Under the pieces are notes generated by a model that was not told the DNA's origin, searched no databases, and saw nothing but the letters and a program-made list of their open reading frames with translations. Below, piece after piece: positions 23,601-33,811 of a stretch of 47,684 bases of DNA (within the stretch, counting starts at the first letter, position 1; each line of letters opens with the position of its first letter). Position numbers and translations under genes: made by a program. Origin of the DNA: Thoreauomyces humboldtii (lineage: Eukaryota; Chytridiomycota; Chytridiomycetes; Spizellomycetales; Powellomycetaceae); contig JADGJA010000070.1 of the NCBI GenBank assembly GCA_027596035.1, forward strand, positions 1 through 47,684, read 5' to 3'.

Positions 23601-25214
23601 GCGACGAACGCGCACGCCAAGGCTTCGAACCAGCCTACTCGTTCATGGTGCGCTGCCGCATACCCGGCGGCGTTGTGACACCAGGGCAATGGATCGCAGT
23701 TGACGACATTGCAGACACCTGGGCGAATGGCACTATCAAGATCACTACACGACAGACCTTTCAGTACCACGGCATCGTCAAACCCGGGCTCAAGAAGGCC
23801 ATTCAGGACATGAACCGGGCTTTGATGGACACCATCGCGGCCTGTGGAGATGTTAACAGGAACGTACTTTGCAACCCTAACGAGCATTCCTCCGAGGTCA
23901 ACGCAGCTGTCCTGAAGCTCGCCAGGGACTGGAGCATCCACATGCTCCCTCACACGAACGCCTATCACGAGATTTGGCTTGACAAGAAGCTCGTCGCTAC
24001 AACCCAGGAAGAGTCGGAACCCATCTACGGAAAGACTTACCTGCCGCGAAAGTTCAAGTGTGCCATCGCAGTCCCGCCCCACAACGACGTGGACGTCTTC
24101 GCCAACGACCTCGGCTACATTGCCGTTATCGAGAACGGCAAAGTCGTCGGTTACAACGTGTCCGTCGGCGGCGGCATGGGAATGACCCACGGGAACAAAA
24201 AGACGTACCCACGCCTTGGAGACGTCCTTGGATTTTGCACTCCGGAGCAGGCCATTGACGTCGGCGAGAAGGTCGTCACGGTTCAGCGAGATTTCGGAGA
24301 CCGGACCAACCGCAAGCACGCCAGGTTAAAGTACACCATCGACACGCATGGCATCGAGTGGTTCAAGGAGGAGGTGGAGCGACGTCTTGGCTGGTCATTC
24401 CCGCCTGCAAGGGATTACAAGTTTATCTCGAACGGAGATCGCTTCGGATGGGTCCAGGAGTCGGACGGCACGTGGGCCTTCACCATGTTCATCCAGAACG
24501 GCCGCGTTAGAGACGCGCCCGGCTCACCTGAGAAGACTGCTCTGAGGTGAGATTTGTTATGAAACGCTATACGCTCGCATCACTTTGCTAACGATGTTCG
24601 CTATCTATTGAAGATCGCTCGCTACCTTGCTCCAAACGGCAGGACCCAACAAGAGCTCTGTGGGCCAGTTCCGTCTCACTGCCAATCAGCACCTCGTTGT
24701 TGCATGCATCCCTCCTTCCCTCAAGCCTACCATCGAAGCCTTCCTCACGAAGAACAACCTCCACTCCACCCATCACTCCGCCCTCCGTCTCAACAGCATG
24801 GCCTGCGTGGCTCTCCCAACCTGCGGTCTCGCGATGGCCGAGTCGGAACGATACCTTCCCGACCTCATCACGCGCATCGACACGCTCCTCGAATCCCAAG
24901 GTCTACGAGACGACGCCATCTCGATCCGCATGACGGGATGTCCCAACGGATGCGCCCGACCCCAGATCGCCGAGATCGGTTTCGTCGGGAAAGCGCCGGG
25001 CACCTACAATATGTACCTGGGAGGTGGGTTCAGCGGGATGAGGTTGAGCAAGCTCTACAAGGAGTCGGTGGACGAGAAGGAGATTCTCAAGAGTCTCGAA
25101 CCTCTGCTGCAGAGGTGGGGGAAGGAGAGGGTCGATGGCGAGCACTTTGGGGACTGGTGCATCAGGGCTGGAATCGTAAAGGAGACGAAACAGGGCAAGG
25201 AGTTCCATGATTGA
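20671..25214 (+). CDS. MET5: Sulfite reductase [NADPH], hemoprotein beta subunit
   Basis: Reduces sulfite to sulfide with six electrons in sulfate assimilation; partner of the Met10 flavoprotein. Three exons (20671-20714, 20788-24546, 24614-25214) give 1467 residues, against 1442 in yeast Met5. Domains in order: an N-terminal pyruvate-ferredoxin-oxidoreductase-like region to about residue 750; a flavodoxin-like domain at about 770-920 (VLFGSDGGNAEAVAKRL, VVSTAGQGEFPGNA); and a ferredoxin-like half domain with the sulfite reductase core. The core includes TRQTFQYHG, GDVNRNVLCNPN, SVGGGMGMTHGN, FRLTANQHLVV and the cluster/siroheme cysteines in LPTCGLAMAESER and TGCPNGCARPQ. The second intron (24547-24613) falls just before the QFRLTANQ block. 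Exon 2 is 3.76 kb without interruption, the longest in the window. It is convergent with the DDX21-like gene across 130 bp. Confidence 0.96.
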
Positions 25215-25344
25215 TTCTAGTTTGTTTCGAGGTTACATTTAGACCCACAGCACGTTTGATATTACATTCATTTCACAAGCACTGTCAGTACTGTGCTCTA
25301 TTTGGCGAAATCTCTATGGCGGGACGCTACTTGACCCAAAAAAG

Positions 25345-27821
25345 CTAATACCCGCGGCCACCACCGCGTCCACGTCCACCACCACCACTACCACCTCGTC
25401 CTCCGTAACCGCCACCACGGCCTCCACCGTATCCGCCTCCACCACCTCGGCTGCCATACCCGCCACCTCCTCCGCGACCACCACCACCATACGCACCGCC
25501 TCCTCCGTTCCCACCAAACCCGAATCCACCGCCGTAACCGCCGGGAGCAGCGGCATGCTTGCTCTCCTCCAGCTCGGGCAACTCCTTTGCGATCTCGAGA
25601 GTGACTCCTCGACCGTTCAACCATTTGGTTCCGGCGATCTTGAGGTATCCGCCGGAAAGGATCTCGATCTTTTCGGCCTTGACGTCCACCACCACGCCTC
25701 TCTGATCCTTCGTCATCCTCCAGTTGTAGGTGTCGTCGAACGTTAGGTTGGGGAACGATTTGTTGACGATGGAACGCACGTAGCCAACGTTGCGGATCGT
25801 CTCGTCGAGCCTCCAGAGCAACGTGTAGTATCCCTCGTTCGCGGAGAGTAGGGAACGCGGTGGGAGCGGTTTGGTGGTGTTGCAGATGACAGCCAATGCG
25901 GCGCTGAGGGCCTTGATAGGATCACTGGCGTAGGCTTCGAGGATCTCCTCCGCCGTTTGACGAAAGTACTCGAGAACGTCGGGATGGACGTCGTTGCGTA
26001 GGACGTCCAGGGTGTCCTGAGCTCGGGCGGCCACGATCTCGGCTCCCTGAGGAGCGCTGACCCTCGTGAAATTTACACCGGCCTTTTTCGCGATGTTGGT
26101 GAGCAGGTACTCCTGCTGAGGTTTGTAGAAAGTGACGCAGACGCCTGACTTGCCGGCACGACCCGTACGCCCGGATCGATGGATGTACGACTCCACGTCG
26201 GCAGGAGGTTCACAGTTGATGACGAGATCCACCTCTGGGATGTCCACGCCCCGCGCGCAGACATTGGTCGTGATGAGACATTTGAACTTTCCGTCCCTGA
26301 AGCCCTGCATGGCAGTCTCTCGTTGTGCCTGCGAGATGTCACCGTGAATGACCTGAGTTCCGAAAGCTTGAATCTTGGCGTTCAGGCCCAGTTCGTTGCA
26401 CTCTCCCTTTGTCTCGACGAAGATGATGGTGCGGCACTGTCCTCCCTTTCCGTATACGGCAACGATGTCACCTAAGACGTCGGTTCGGTTCTGCCATCGG
26501 CTAGGAAGGGCGAGGTGCTTAACCAGGTCAGACGTCTTGTGAGCGGCGGATCCGATCAGATCCATTGTGATTTTGTCAGGACGCATGTATGCCGAGACTG
26601 CCTTCGTGATCCAAGCGGGAAGAGTCGCGCTGAACAGTAGAGTCTGATGTTGCGGTGCGTTAGATACTGCAGCTTTATGCCCGTTGACCGCTTGTAAAAC
26701 TTTCTCCATGGCTTCCGCAAAGCCGATGTCCAGCTACAAGAAGGAAAGAAATTAAGGACAAATCGATATCATCAAAATGTTCAGGCACATACCATTTGGT
26801 CAGCTTCGTCCAAGCAGATGAATCGCATACTTCCGAGGCGAAGGTTCCCTCGGTCAATGTGATCAATGAGTCGACCAGGAGTTCCAACAATCACGTCGAT
26901 GCCCTCGCGCAAGGCATAGTTTTGCTGATCGTACGGAGTTCCGCCATAGACGCAGATGGACGAGAGCTCTCCGCTGGATATTCCATCGAACTCTCTGTGC
27001 ACTTGCATGGCAAGCTCTCTCGTGGGTGCCATGATCAAGATCCTAGGTGCTCGCCCACGCTGATTGTATTGAGCAGGGTTGGCCCTGCGATCCCTCTTCA
27101 AGGTCTCGATCATGGGCAGAGCAAAGGCCAATGTCTTTCCCGTGCCCGTACGAGCGCGGCCGAGCAAATCTTTTCCCTCCATGATGGGTTTGAAGGAGGC
27201 GGCTTGGATGGGAAAGAGCTGAGTAACCCCACGGGCGGCAAGGGACTTCAAGGTGGATTCCGAAAGGTCGTGGCTAGAAAGACGGAGCTCCATGGGAATC
27301 TCTTCTGCCGCCTTCTCGTCTTCCGCTGGTGGGTCTTTCTTCAGGACCTCAGCTGGTGATTTCACCTTCTCCACCTTGCGTGCTCGCTTCGAGACGCTAG
27401 ATGCTACTTCGACCGGTTCTGCGCTATCGTCTTTCGCATCATCGTCGCTTCGCTTGCGTTTCGTTGCCGTCTCCGGCTCCTTAGCGCATGGTTCGTCTAT
27501 TTCCATTGCGACGCTGGCTGCCTCAACCGCCTTCTTCGCCCGCCTGGCCGCCTTGCGTGCCGCCTTGTCGTCAGCTTCATGAGGTGGGGTCGGAGGCGAT
27601 TCGCTGGTAACAGTGACTGCTGCTGCTGCTGCTGCTGCTGCTGCCTTCTTTGCCCTTTTCTCCTCACGCTTTCGGTCCTTGTCGACGGTGGTCGAGGGGG
27701 CAGGTGTTGCAGGCAATGCTTCTGCCTCTCTTACTGCTGCTTCCCCTGCCTTCGTCTCCTTCTTTCCCTTCCTATCCTTCTTCTCTTTCCTGTCCTTCTT
27801 GTCCTTTTTGTGTTCACCCAT
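25345..27821 (-). CDS. DEAD-box RNA helicase of the DDX21/DDX50 (Gu) type with GUCT domain
   Basis: Two exons (27821-26793 and 26733-25345, 58-nt... intron 26734-26792) give 805 residues. The N-terminal 190 residues are Lys/Ala/Glu-rich and nucleolar-like (KKDKKDRKEKKDRK), with an Ala run coded by nine GCA codons. The core has Q motif FPIQAASF, Walker A ARTGTGKT, PTRELAMQV, VGTPGRLIDHI, DEAD split by the intron just after it, SAT in LLFSATLPAWI, IIFVETKGE, ARGVDIPEVDLV and HRSGRTGRAG. It continues with a GUCT domain (NWRMTKDQRGVVVDVKAEKI, ILSGGYLKIAGTKW) and a Gly/Arg/Tyr-rich RGG tail. In animals and plants such proteins act in rRNA processing and unwind structured RNA. Nearest alternatives are other nucleolar DEAD-box proteins, but those lack GUCT. 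Confidence 0.93.
27617..27643. repeat. (CTG)9 trinucleotide repeat coding for poly-Ala
   Basis: Nine uninterrupted CTG units on the plus strand, read as GCA codons in the helicase N-terminus. A pure run of this kind is likely to vary in length between isolates. Confidence 0.9.
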
Positions 27822-28016
27822 GCTGGCTGCTGCTATGTAGCGTCGTATTGAGGTCGGTTGAGGGGTAACAACGAGGTTCTGCGTTGGGTGAGAAAGAAGA
27901 ATTATTTTCCCGACAGCATCTTCCCCTTCCGCACTTCAGGTTCCCGCGTCTCGCGAAGAAGGCTGTGCCATACCACTTTCGCAAGAACAAGGATCCGGGT
28001 CCCACGCAGCGCGCAG

Positions 28017-28022
28017 TATAAA
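28017..28022 (+). promoter_or_regulatory. TATA box of the candidate non-coding transcript
   Basis: TATAAA in a GC-rich context, about 195 bp upstream of the divergent helicase ATG and about 225 bp before the first strong donor of the repeated exon-intron array. The leader after it is rich in CATC and has no ATG up to the first donor. Confidence 0.55.
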
Positions 28023-28044
28023 GGGGCAGGCCCATCGTCCCATC

Positions 28045-29080
28045 GCCCTACCCCATCTTCACCTTCAACCAAACTCCAAGACTTCGACGCACCAACCGAC
28101 CCACAGCGCTCCATCCATCCATTCATCCATCCACACCCTCGGCATCCACACTGCAACCATCGAACACCCTCGACCGACATCTCCATTCGACTCCGTACGG
28201 CTGCGCAGCTCATCTCGCGGGCATTCTTCGCCGACATTTCCTCGTAAGTGCTCATGATGGGTTGTCAATGCCCTCTTCACTTCTGACCTCTTTTCTGCTC
28301 TCTCGTTTGTTTTCAGGCTTCGCTCACGGCATTCAAGCAATCTTTCGACGTCCATACCAGCTGAGCTCCTTACTCTCTGGGCTTCTAGGATTGGTGAGTC
28401 CACGGTCTCTTCGCTGATACGCTTCACTGTTCTCCTCTCTGATCGTCTTTCTCACCCGTTCCAGGGGACTCAAGGCGCACTGCTTCTCAGTAGTGGCCTT
28501 GCTTCGGGGCCCGATGGGCCAACCAAAGCATCCGGGCGATCTGGGCTTTGAGGATTGGTAAGTCACAATATCGTCTCTTTCATGCCTTTCTGCAGTGCTC
28601 TCTTGTCTGACTATTGCTTTCTCTCTTTCTCTCCCTCTCTCTTTCTCAGGCGCCCCAAGATCTTCAGCGCTCGGCGGAGCCAGCCGGAGTCTCGGGCCCT
28701 CTGAGCTCCAGGGATTGGTAAGTGCACAGTCTCGCAGTTTCCATTCGATCGGTTCTCGCTGCTCTTCTCTGACAATCTCTCTCTTTCTTTCCTTTCTCTC
28801 TCTTTCTACCTTCATCAGGGAGCCTGAAGAACTCCTGACCGCGGACGGCCAGTTTAGAGGTTTCGTATTTACGGTGGAACGAAGGATCTCGCCTGGGGGC
28901 TCCGCATACTTGGTATCTTCTCTCGCTCGCATGTCTTTTATGTCTCTCGTCTCTTTTGTAGGTAATGCAGCTTGCCTCCTTCACGGGAGGCGAACCGTCC
29001 CCAGCCGGTATAAATGCAGAGGGTCTACGCTTCTCACTTGTTCTTCGTTCATCTCTTTCATTCAAATAATGCACTGAACC
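28045..29080 (+). ncRNA. Candidate multi-exon non-coding RNA made of repeated exon-intron modules
   Basis: Five consecutive introns carry clear signals on the plus strand: 28244-28316, 28394-28464, 28558-28649, 28718-28818 and 28913-28961. Four have a CTGAC or CTGAT branch site, then a pyrimidine tract and AG. Exons are 68-94 nt. Exons 1, 2 and 3 all end in a CT(G/A)GGCT-like segment followed by GGATTG directly before GT(G/A)AGT, so modules of about 150-165 nt appear tandemly duplicated. No long frame survives splicing; the best is 32 codons from an ATG in exon 2 (MGQPKHPGDLGFEDW). The minus strand is open for 199 codons here, but that frame mostly translates the pyrimidine tracts as Glu/Arg runs. 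Transcript ends are guesses. It could be a long leader, a host gene for small RNAs, or non-coding RNA. Confidence 0.45.
29008..29013 (+). promoter_or_regulatory. Second TATA box inside the array's last exon
   Basis: TATAAA after CCGG, followed by a pyrimidine-rich leader-like stretch. It could drive a second, shorter plus-strand transcript through 29.05-29.35 kb. No coding frame of interest follows. Confidence 0.35.
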
Positions 29081-29356
29081 GATCAAGGCTTCCCACCCCT
29101 CTTTCTTTTGTTGTACATTGTTCTATATCAATACTATCATCTTTGCTTTTACTTTACATCTGCGCACTTGCATCTGATGTTCTCTGCTTCGTCTCTGCTC
29201 CGTCGGATTCTCGTTGACGGATTGCTCCCCCTCACGCAGGCTTGCAGGGTCTCGCCGTAACTGGACGAGAGCACGCTCCTTTACCATGATTCCCCACGGT
29301 GTCAGCCTCCAGTTGCAAGGGCCCAAAATGTGCACCGAGAGCAAAAGCAAAACGCT

Positions 29357-29982
29357 CTACAAGTACAGTAGTATGTGTGGGAAACGGCAAAAGGGGATCG
29401 GCTTCACCCCGGTTCGCGCTCCTTCATTTGCTCTTCTAAGTAGTCGGCTGCAACTACAGCGTCCAGAAAAGGACTTTCCATCTTGCAGAGTCACGTCGTT
29501 ACCCCGTTTCTCGACGGCCTCGACTGCAACGCTCGCATGCATGCCAGCGACGAAGGTCACCGAAATATAATACTGATGCGTCCTGCATAAGATGATTCCC
29601 ACGCTCCCCTTTACGAGACATGTGTCAGCAATTAACATCTGGGCAGATTCCCCTGGGAACTCACGTTCTTGCCGTAGACTGCCATCGTATCTGCTCTGAC
29701 CACACGATGCCCACCATCAAGAAGCGTCACTCCCGATTCCATGGTGCGAGCTTCCCGAGGCTTCTCGAATGCATGCTGAATGGATGCCCAATCTGGTGAT
29801 GGCTTCTGGACAGAGCGATCCTTGAGATATGGATGAAACCTTGCACCAACCCTGCAGCTGGACACTCCCTATAATGTGAATTGAGGGGATTTTCCTTTGA
29901 CAGCTCCATCCTTAATCCTGATGATGGCTGCGTGCTCGATATGGCCTGTTGACAAAAGGGCCTCTTCGAGCAGGGAGTTCAT
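29357..29982 (-). CDS. Profilin, profilin-4-like
   Basis: Small actin/phospholipid-binding fold. From ATG 29980-29982 the frame gives MNSLLEEALLSTGHIEHAAI and IKDGAVKGKSPQFT. After a break, in order: SPDWASIQHAFEKPREAR, RVVRADTMAVYGKN, an intron (about 29609-29664), GIILCRTHQYYIS and GMHASVAVEAVEK. Pattern and spacing match animal profilin-4 ([44 protein letters not shown]) far better than yeast profilin. A TAG follows PQFTL, and the alignment resumes 20 codons later after TCTGTCCAG; an intron is expected but has no GT donor before the stop. The C-terminus is also unsettled: a frame encoding FLDAVVAADYLEEQMKE overlaps the end. The gene may use a non-canonical splice, contain an error, or be decaying. 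Confidence 0.72.
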
Positions 29983-30264
29983 GATGATCAGAAAGCACTG
30001 CTGTACGTGCTGATATTGTACGATGGGCGGTCGATCGAAGAGGTTCCACGTTCGGGGGTGCACCTACAGCGAAAACGGCAAGGCGACGAGTCGACACCCG
30101 TCGCGTGTCTGTCCGTGGGAGGAGCGAGCCCCCAAGTCCTCAACTCTTCCGGCAAGATTCTGACTTTCCGCTCGATCCCCGACGACCGCTTCGTATACTT
30201 CCAAGAACATTTCTCCGGCGCACCTCATCACCACTCGGAGCCAGGCCCAACAGATCCTTGAACG

Positions 30265-31208
30265 ATGGACTCTTACAACCCAGCCCGGACGAAGAACGTC
30301 TTCCTCTACGTCCCGAACCTCATTGGATACTCTCGCGTGATCATGATGTTTGCCGCCCTTTATTACCTCCCTCACCACACCCGAACGGCTGGAGCCCTGT
30401 ACTCGATAAGTTGTCTCCTCGACGCCGCGGACGGAAACGCTGCGCGATACTTCAAGCAAAGTGAGTTTTACGCTCGTCTAATTCCTGGATCTATGGAAGG
30501 AGCGCGTACAACTCCGTGCATCTTTTCCATGCGTTCCCCTCTTCCGCCTGCTGATTCCTGCCGGTTGCCTTTCATTTGCTGATCCTTCCTCTGCGTTTCT
30601 TACTTGATGAAAATATAGCGAGCAGATTCGGAGCCGTCCTCGACATGGTCACGGACCGCAGCACTACCTCGTGTCTGCTCGTCTACCTCTCCTTGACGTT
30701 TCCTCGTTTGACGCTCCTTTTCCAGACCCTCATCGCCCTGGACCTCTCTTCCCACTACCTCCAGATGTACTCTTCTCTGATTCTCGGCGCTGGATCGCAC
30801 AAGAACGTTGACCCGAAAAAGACCTCCTGGCTGCTCCGTCAGTACTACACCAACAACCTCGTCCTGTTCCTCGTTTGCGCGGGGAACGAGCTGTTCTTCA
30901 TCTCGCTCTACCTGCTGGGAACGTGGCACGTCGACATCGCCAAGCGAGGCGGAAGTCTGGAGAAGCTGGGAGTGCCGAGTGGGTACTCGGCCGTGGCCGC
31001 GGCCGGAGCGGGGCTGGGAAGGTCCAACCTCACCTATCTCCCAGAGGGAGAAGGGCCGGGATATCTGGGAGTCATGGCGCTGGTCGTGCTCACCTTCCCC
31101 GTCTGCGCTCTCAAGCAGTTTTTGAACGTCGTGCAGCTCGTTGGTGCGTGCAGAAACCTGGCGCATCAAGATCGCATCGCTGCGGAAAAGGCTCAGAAGG
31201 GAAACTAG
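30265..31208 (+). CDS. PIS1: CDP-diacylglycerol-inositol 3-phosphatidyltransferase
   Basis: ER membrane enzyme that makes phosphatidylinositol from CDP-diacylglycerol and myo-inositol. Exons 30265-30460 and 30619-31208 (158-nt intron) give 261 residues; yeast Pis1 has 220. The CDP-alcohol phosphotransferase signature is complete and is created across the splice: DGNAAR, eight residues, G, three, D, three, D (in FGAVLDMVTDR). Hydrophobic segments follow: LLVYLSLTFPRLTLLFQTLI, LVLFLVCAGNELFFISLYLL and VMALVVLTFPVCALKQFL. A Gly/Ala-rich loop (SGYSAVAAAGAGLG) before the last helix accounts for the extra length. The gene is divergent from the profilin-4-like gene (283 bp apart) and convergent with the Ufo1-like gene (134 bp apart). 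Confidence 0.95.
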
Positions 31209-31342
31209 AAAACCCAGAGACAGAGGGGCTTTGGAGGAACCACGTCCCCCTGTGGGAGATCGAGGAGGGAGTGGAGAGTCGGTTATTTTTATTTTTGTCT
31301 ATAACGAAATGCTACAGAGATTTGCCCAAAAAAGGAAAATGA

Positions 31343-33811
31343 TCACTTTTCCACCTTGCTAAGTTCCAATACGTACTGCAGTTCCTCGTCCTCTATTCCT
31401 CCTCCGGTTCCACCGCCCGCAGCCGCATAGGAGATTGCCTGACTCGGCAACCTTTGAGCCACCGTGACGTTACCATGAGCGACCGACGGTCCCCCGGCGC
31501 CAGTCAGGTTGCCGCTGTTGGATCCTCCTACACCGTAACGCCCAGGACGAACCTCGTACCTTTCCAGCAACGAGTCCCATTGTCCACTTCTCGCCAGGGA
31601 TGACGCGCTCGATCCAGCACTACTGCCGTAGGTTGAAGCTCGACGCGCCCAGGTGTTGGCTTCCTGAGGCGGGGAGACTTTGTGCTGGGAGAAGGAATCG
31701 CGGTTTCCCTGGCTCAATGCGGGCTGCACCACGGAGTGCTCGTCGAGGAGACTCTTCTCCATTGCTTCCATTAGATCCTTGTCGTACGGTTCGTCTTCAC
31801 CTCCTACCGAAGGAACGTGGAGATTTTCCATGCTGACCATCATAGCGTAGCTCATGAGCTCGCTTTCCGTCATCTTCTTTCCGCCCGCGTCTCCACCTCC
31901 ACGATCCACGAGTGAATGACCATTCATCTTGACCGCAAGCCGGAAACTCTCGTCGGCAGCGTCTCGTTCCAAATCCCTCTCCCATCGATCATCCCGGACG
32001 TCGTCACGGATCTGCATGCGCTGCTGGACCTGCTGGAGTCGGCGTTGGGTCCTTGGGTTCGTGGCGACGTGACGACTGACCCATCCTCGTGCGCCTCCGG
32101 CTCCTTTTCTACTCTTGCCCTTCCCAGCGGACGCGGAGATGCCGGAAAAGTCCCAGGACTTTACCGTGTCGCCCGTGGCGACGACCACCTGGTAGTGTCC
32201 GGCCCATATGCACCGCACAGTGGCCTTGTCGCTGACGGGTCCCGCTCCGCCTGCACCTCCTCCAGCGCCGAGTCCGTCGTTTCCACCACGGATGCGACGG
32301 ACAACGAGGGTGCGGATGCAGCGTCCCGTCAGAAGGTCGATGAGCTTCACGCTTCCGTCCGTCGCGCCGGAGCACACCTTGAACCCATCGACGAGGAGTT
32401 TCGTTATGGGTGACCTGTGAGCTTTGAGGCTTCGGGAGGGTTTGACGATGGTAGGCTTGGCGTCTGCCGAGGGCACGATCAGGGGCGCCTTCGGTACGTC
32501 CCATATGCAGATTGATCCCTCTACGTCCCCTGTTGCAAGAAGGAGTCGATCGTCGTTCCCCTTTCCGGCGGCAGAGGACTGATGCCACGTGGTCACAGAG
32601 ATCCGTGCTGCATGACCTCCCGCAAATTCAGTCAGCACCGTCCCACGTCGAACGTCCCACTGCAAGATGTTGCTCGTGGAGTCTGAAGACACCGCCACGA
32701 CAGCGCTGGCGGTCTTTGCGTCGTAAGCGATAGCGGAAACGGGACCCGGTCGCGAAGGATCACGATTGGAAAGAGTCCTCGTTGTAGATAAGCTAGTCGA
32801 GTTGAGACTGGGTAATGATGCGGACTCTTCAAGCAGATTGGTAACATCGACGGCCCAAAAGTTCACGTCCCCGATGTCGTTACCCGCAAGGACTCCGAGT
32901 CTCTTGTCGCACGCAATGGTCCGTATTGGCGACGTGGTCGGTCCGGTCAAGGTTCTGACACATACTTTGCTTTTGACATCCCAGAGCTTTACGGTGCCGT
33001 CCAGCCCGCCAGTCAAAAGGGCTCCCGGGAGATCTGGGATCCAAGCCAGACAAGTCACAGGTCCCAGATGGAAACCAGTGAAACGCGTTATCACATAGTT
33101 TGCGCGGTCTTTGAAATCGGACACGAGCGCTACAGTTCCCGTCGCGGATCCGACGGCGATCCTATGTCTAGAGAACATGGCGTGTGAGAGGAAGACCCGA
33201 TGCTGTCCGATTTTGGACGTGATGGACGCTCACCTGTCCAGGAGCATGCACTCGACCTTGGCAGGGACGTGATCGTCCGTGAAGTACACGTAACCCTTCT
33301 CGACCCGGCCAGTCGACGGATGGCAGAAAGCCACCATCCCCCGCTCCAGCGATCCACAGTACATCCAGCCGTCCTGATAGTCGAGAAAGAACTGGTCCAC
33401 CTTTCCAATGCGCGGATCGAACCGCACAATGTGCTTCCCGCTCTGAAAACCCCGGAGAAGCTGAACTCGCTTCAGGTACTCCTTTCTCCAGCTACTTTCT
33501 CCGAGTCGACTGCCAGAGGGATGCGTGTGAGCTCAGACTGGCGTTTCATCCCCGTCCCCGGCTTCTCAGAACTCACCGCAAAGGAAGTGACCCGAAATTT
33601 ATTTCAAAGGCATGCCGCCAGCACGAATCGTCAGAGATGACGCTGTACCATCTGCGACAGACCAGCTGGGCTTGCTGAAGGTTGCGGTAGTCGAGGTTAC
33701 CGAGCACATGGATCAACACTTCGGTCGGGAGGCGATCTCCATTGCATCGTGGGCTTTTTTCAACGCGTGGTCAGTCTCCATTTCCGGCGGTCACTCACAG
33801 ACCACGTCCAT
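31343..33811 (-). CDS. F-box / WD40 / UIM protein, Ufo1 (Pof10)-like SCF substrate receptor
   Basis: Layout matches yeast Ufo1: an F-box, a WD40 propeller, then three ubiquitin-interacting motifs. The F-box reads LPTEVLIHVLGNLDYRNLQQ, LVCRRWYSVISDDSCWR and FEINFG. The best start is ATG 33809-33811 in a 13-nt first exon (MDVV, then a split Tyr), with donor GTGAGT and an intron of about 62 nt. Further introns follow PLR and at 33168-33233. WD repeats are seen as GPVTCLAWIPD, LTGGLDGTVKLWDVK and CSGATDGSVKLIDL. UIM-like helices: TESELMSYAMMVSMEN, DLMEAMEKSLLDE and, at the extreme C-terminus, EDEELQYVLELSKVEK. Total is about 760 residues. In yeast Ufo1 brings substrates such as Ho to SCF and limits its own SCF through the UIMs; that role is inferred here from architecture. 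Confidence 0.85.

Noticed and set aside
23207..24319. Minus-strand open frame of 370 codons
   Set aside because: Antisense shadow of the sulfite reductase exon, whose plus-strand protein is strongly conserved.
28244..28316. Possible box C/D snoRNA in the first intron of the array (ATGATGG and CTGA)
   Set aside because: The box spacing is about 35 nt, too short for a C/D snoRNA, and the CTGA is better explained as the intron branch site.
28333..28932. Minus-strand open frame of 199 codons with ERERKERK-type runs
   Set aside because: The charged runs are translations of plus-strand pyrimidine tracts, and the plus strand has a consistent series of donors, branch sites and acceptors in the same place.
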